Source: Microbacterium laevaniformans (GTDB lineage: Bacteria > Actinomycetota > Actinomycetes > Actinomycetales > Microbacteriaceae). From it: a stretch of 64,000 nucleotides of DNA. The position numbers were made by a program, and so were the translations under genes. Under the pieces are notes generated by a model that was given only the letters and a program-made list of their open reading frames with translations, had not been told where the DNA came from and searched no databases. The stretch spans positions 1,922,001 to 1,986,000 of the forward strand of contig NZ_JAFBCE010000001.1 in NCBI RefSeq assembly GCF_016907555.1, in the 5' to 3' direction. Within the stretch, counting starts at the first letter, position 1; the number at the start of each line of letters is the position of its first letter. This document shows, in pieces, positions 62,188 to 64,000 of this stretch.

Positions 62188-62227
62188 CCGGTCGTTGAGC
62201 GCGCGCCGCCGGCGCGAGTCGAAACGC
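62188..62227 (+). repeat. REP-like repeat
   Basis: 40 bases with arms CCGGTCGTTGAG and GAGTCGAAACGC around the hairpin CGCGCC-GCC-GGCGCG. Same arms as 39452-39493. It separates the TetR remnant from the DUF3027 stop by two bases. Confidence 0.75.
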
Positions 62228-62229
62228 CG

Positions 62230-62835
62230 CTAATCCTCGTCGGTATCGTCGTCGTCGGCGTCGTCGTCCTCTGTGTCGTCGTCCAGCACGTCGATGTCGA
62301 CGCCGTCGACGTCGCCGGCGTGCAGAATCGGTGAGCCGTCGTCGTCGAAGTCGGCGGCATCCAGATCGTCCACGTCGTCGAGGTCGTCGTCGTCGAGATC
62401 ATCGTCCGACTCGTCATCGGCGTCGGCAGCGTCCTCGGCCTCGACGCCGCGCTCGGCGGCGAGCGCCGCCTGCGCGGCCTGGTACTCGGCCAGACGCACC
62501 GCCCACGGCACCCACTCCGGAGCCAGGAGCGCACCCTCGCCCGGAAGGAGCTCGGCCTCGAGCACGGTCGGCTCGGCGTCGTCGACGACAGCGAGACTCA
62601 CCGTCCAGAACCAGCCGGGATAGCCCTCCATCGTCGTGGCGAAGCGCAACGACACGACGCCGTCGGCCTCGACGGTGTAGCCGGCGGGGTCGCCGACCGT
62701 CGCGGCAGGCGTGATCTCGTGCAGAGCCGCCAGCGCCAGGTCGTGCGCCGCCAGCAGTCGCTCGTCGGCGACGACCGTCGACGTCTCCCCCTCGGCATCC
62801 GCGCCGGAGTCGACCGACTCAGGCGTCGAGTTCAT
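62230..62835 (-). CDS. DUF3027-domain protein
   Basis: 201 residues from ATG 62835. The core DERLLAAHDLALAALHEITPAATVGDPAGYTVEADGVVSLRF, YPGWFWTVSLAVVDD and LLPGEGALLAPEWVPWAVRL is the DUF3027 signature. The last 70 residues are almost all Asp/Glu. Function unknown, although the pairing with a cold-shock-domain gene is conserved in Microbacteriaceae. It starts 17 bases inside the end of that gene. Confidence 0.88.
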   Translation of the reverse strand: MNSTPESVDSGADAEGETSTVVADERLLAAHDLALAALHEITPAATVGDPAGYTVEADGVVSLRFATTMEGYPGWFWTVSLAVVDDAEPTVLEAELLPGEGALLAPEWVPWAVRLAEYQAAQAALAAERGVEAEDAADADDESDDDLDDDDLDDVDDLDAADFDDDGSPILHAGDVDGVDIDVLDDDTEDDDADDDDTDED

Positions 62836-63202
62836 CGGCGACCTTACGCAGGATCGCGGCGACCTTCTTGCCCTGTCCCGCGTTCGGGTAGTGACCGTGA
62901 CGCAGGTCGCCGCCGACCTTGTCGAGCAGCTTGACGAGGTCTTCGACCACGATCGCCATGTCATCCGGCTTCATGCGGTTGCGCTTGGCGAGGCTCACGG
63001 GAGCGTCGAGCACCCGCACCGCCAGCGCCTGCAACCCGCGCTTGCCGTCGGCGACGCCGAAGTCGAGGCGCGTTCCGGCCTTCAGCCCCTCCGTGCCCGC
63101 GGGGAGGGCCGTGGCGTGCAGGAAGACGTCCTGGCCGTCATCGGTGGTGATGAAGCCGAACCCCTTCTCGTCGTCGTAGAACCTGACCTTGCCGGTGGGC
63201 AT
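62819..63202 (-). CDS. Cold-shock-domain protein with helical extension
   Basis: 127 residues: a cold-shock domain (GKVRFYDDEKGFGFIT with RNP1 KGFGFI; DVFLHATAL with RNP2) followed by a 60-residue helical extension (RMKPDDMAIVVEDLVKLLDKVGGDLRHG). This two-part form is typical of actinobacterial CspB-like proteins. It likely binds nucleic acid. Translationally coupled to the DUF3027 gene. Confidence 0.9.
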   Translation of the reverse strand: MPTGKVRFYDDEKGFGFITTDDGQDVFLHATALPAGTEGLKAGTRLDFGVADGKRGLQALAVRVLDAPVSLAKRNRMKPDDMAIVVEDLVKLLDKVGGDLRHGHYPNAGQGKKVAAILRKVADELDA

Positions 63203-63328
63203 CGCAAAAACCTCGCTCGTCGGCGCCCTGAGGCGCGGTGACATCGTGACCCGTGCCGCGAGGGCACGAGGGTGGGCATCATGCCCACTCCAGCCTACGG
63301 CACCGTCACGCCCGACGCGGGGACGCAG

Positions 63329-63334
63329 TAGGGT
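63329..63334 (+). promoter_or_regulatory. -10 box of the small membrane protein gene (leaderless)
   Basis: TAGGGT 7 bases before ATG 63342. Confidence 0.5.
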
Positions 63335-63341
63335 GATCCCG

Positions 63342-63632
63342 ATGCCCTCTTCGTCCTCACGCACCCCCGGCTCGGCCGACGATCTGCCCGTCCGCCGCAT
63401 CGACCGCGTCCTCGCGTTCATGTCCCTGGGCCTGCTGCTGCTGTCGGTGATCTGCTTCGTCGCGATCATGATCGGCTCCGCCGCCGGCATGAAGCACGAC
63501 GACTTCGGCCAGGGCGTGTGGCCCTTGGTCGGGACGCTGGTCTACATCGCGCCGATCGTCGCGTTCGTCCTGCTCATGGCGGTCCTCATCATGACCTTCG
63601 TCCGGAAGGCCCGGGTCGGCAAGGGCCGCTGA
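63342..63632 (+). CDS. Small two-helix membrane protein of unknown function
   Basis: 96 residues: a polar start, helix 1 (VLAFMSLGLLLLSVICFVAIMIG), a short loop (KHDDFGQGVW) and helix 2 (LVGTLVYIAPIVAFVLLMAVLIM) with a basic end (RKARVGKGR). Homologues in Microbacterium are sometimes mislabelled as multidrug ABC transporter ATPase; no ATPase motif is present. TAGGGT 7 bases before the ATG supports this start. One base separates it from the next gene. Confidence 0.75.
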   Translation: MPSSSSRTPGSADDLPVRRIDRVLAFMSLGLLLLSVICFVAIMIGSAAGMKHDDFGQGVWPLVGTLVYIAPIVAFVLLMAVLIMTFVRKARVGKGR

Positions 63633-63633
63633 C

Positions 63634-64000
63634 GTGACCGGGTCGGAGGCGCGCGCGCTCGCACAGCATCTCGTGCAGCGCAGCGACGACGCCCTGGCTA
63701 CGCTGTTCTCGGCGCGACAGGTGTCGCCGACCGTCGCATGGAACGACGCCTTCGACGCGGCCGAGGCGCTTCTGGAGCCCTCGTCGATCGAGCGCGCACT
63801 GCGGGGCCTGACCTCGGGCGAGATCTCCGCCCTCGCCGACGCCGCCCTCGACACGGACGACGCTGCCCGCTCGCGGCTGCAGCAGCTGGCGCTCGTCGAC
63901 GAGCAGGGAATGATGTACGAGGCGGTGTCGTCCGCACTGACGGCCCTCACCGCGGCATCGACGCCCGCGGCCGACGTCGACGAAGCCGAGGACACGGATG
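63634..64000 (+). CDS. Helicase-associated-domain protein (N-terminal part, runs off the window)
   Basis: From GTG 63634 the frame is open to the window end, giving 122 residues. SEARALAQHLVQRSDDALATLFSARQVSPTVAWNDAFDAAEALLE and the following helical stretch match the N-terminus of the large XPB/helicase-associated-domain proteins common in Microbacteriaceae. The rest lies outside. It is coupled to the small membrane protein by a 1-base gap. Confidence 0.65.
   Translation, partial: MTGSEARALAQHLVQRSDDALATLFSARQVSPTVAWNDAFDAAEALLEPSSIERALRGLTSGEISALADAALDTDDAARSRLQQLALVDEQGMMYEAVSSALTALTAASTPAADVDEAEDTD

Noticed and set aside
1..64000. CRISPR arrays and rRNA genes
   Set aside because: No regularly spaced repeats of 24-40 bases and no rRNA sequence were seen on either strand.

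Overview
The window reads as chromosomal DNA of a high-GC actinobacterium of the Microbacteriaceae, most likely Microbacterium or a close relative. The signs are very GC-rich codon use, many GTG starts, an ImuA'-ImuB-DnaE2 mutasome, DUF3027 and DUF6412 genes, and a strongly over-used GGATGCC/GGCATCC heptamer. About ten genes have a -10 hexamer of form TANNNT only 6-7 bases before the start codon, as expected for leaderless transcripts. This placement is an inference from gene content; no marker gene such as 16S rRNA is present.

Left part (1-17.5 kb): a truncated arsenite-efflux gene abuts an IS5-family element that carries a thioredoxin-like passenger gene. Next come a GAP-family protein, a type B carboxylesterase, an amidohydrolase and a frameshifted MFS exporter in one orientation. 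A YidC-like insertase with a DUF6412 protein, an aldehyde dehydrogenase remnant, an APC permease, lipoproteins, a cold-shock gene, GNAT, SRPBCC and VOC genes, a P-loop kinase-like protein and a DyP peroxidase follow.

Defence island (17.9-26.3 kb): six tightly overlapping genes of visibly lower GC encode a cytosine-5 DNA methyltransferase, a Z1-domain ATPase, a PD-(D/E)XK nuclease, a MORC/MutL-like GHKL ATPase and two uncharacterised proteins. The architecture matches the GHKL/Z1 restriction-modification operons proposed by comparative genomics. A tRNA-Arg(CCT) lies to its right with its 3' end facing the island.

Middle (27-44.5 kb): an IS3 element splits an acyltransferase-SGNH gene. It is followed by a LysR/EamA pair and a pyruvate-overflow module: poxB, an alsR-like regulator, alsS and alsD, with a palindromic operator between alsR and alsS. 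The SOS mutasome operon imuA'-imuB-dnaE2 has a LexA-like box at its promoter, and dnaE2 carries an in-frame REP-like repeat.

Catabolic locus (44.6-58.1 kb): two amidohydrolases (one lacking expected metal ligands), a VanB-type reductase, an ABC importer, a cyclodeaminase-family protein, two tandem MetV/MetF-like genes, an XRE-cupin regulator, an FAD oxidoreductase, a creatininase-family hydrolase and a PNPOx-family protein. Two divergent promoter regions in it share the palindrome TGTTGG-N5-CCAACA at nearly the same distance from the start codon. I infer uptake and breakdown of an N-heterocyclic or N-methylated compound with one-carbon units passed to tetrahydrofolate; the substrate is unknown.

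Right end (58.1-64 kb): a frameshifted HNH gene, an M23 peptidase with a long leader, a DtxR-family regulator, serC, a TetR remnant cut at a REP-like repeat, a DUF3027/cold-shock pair, a small membrane protein and the start of a helicase-associated protein.
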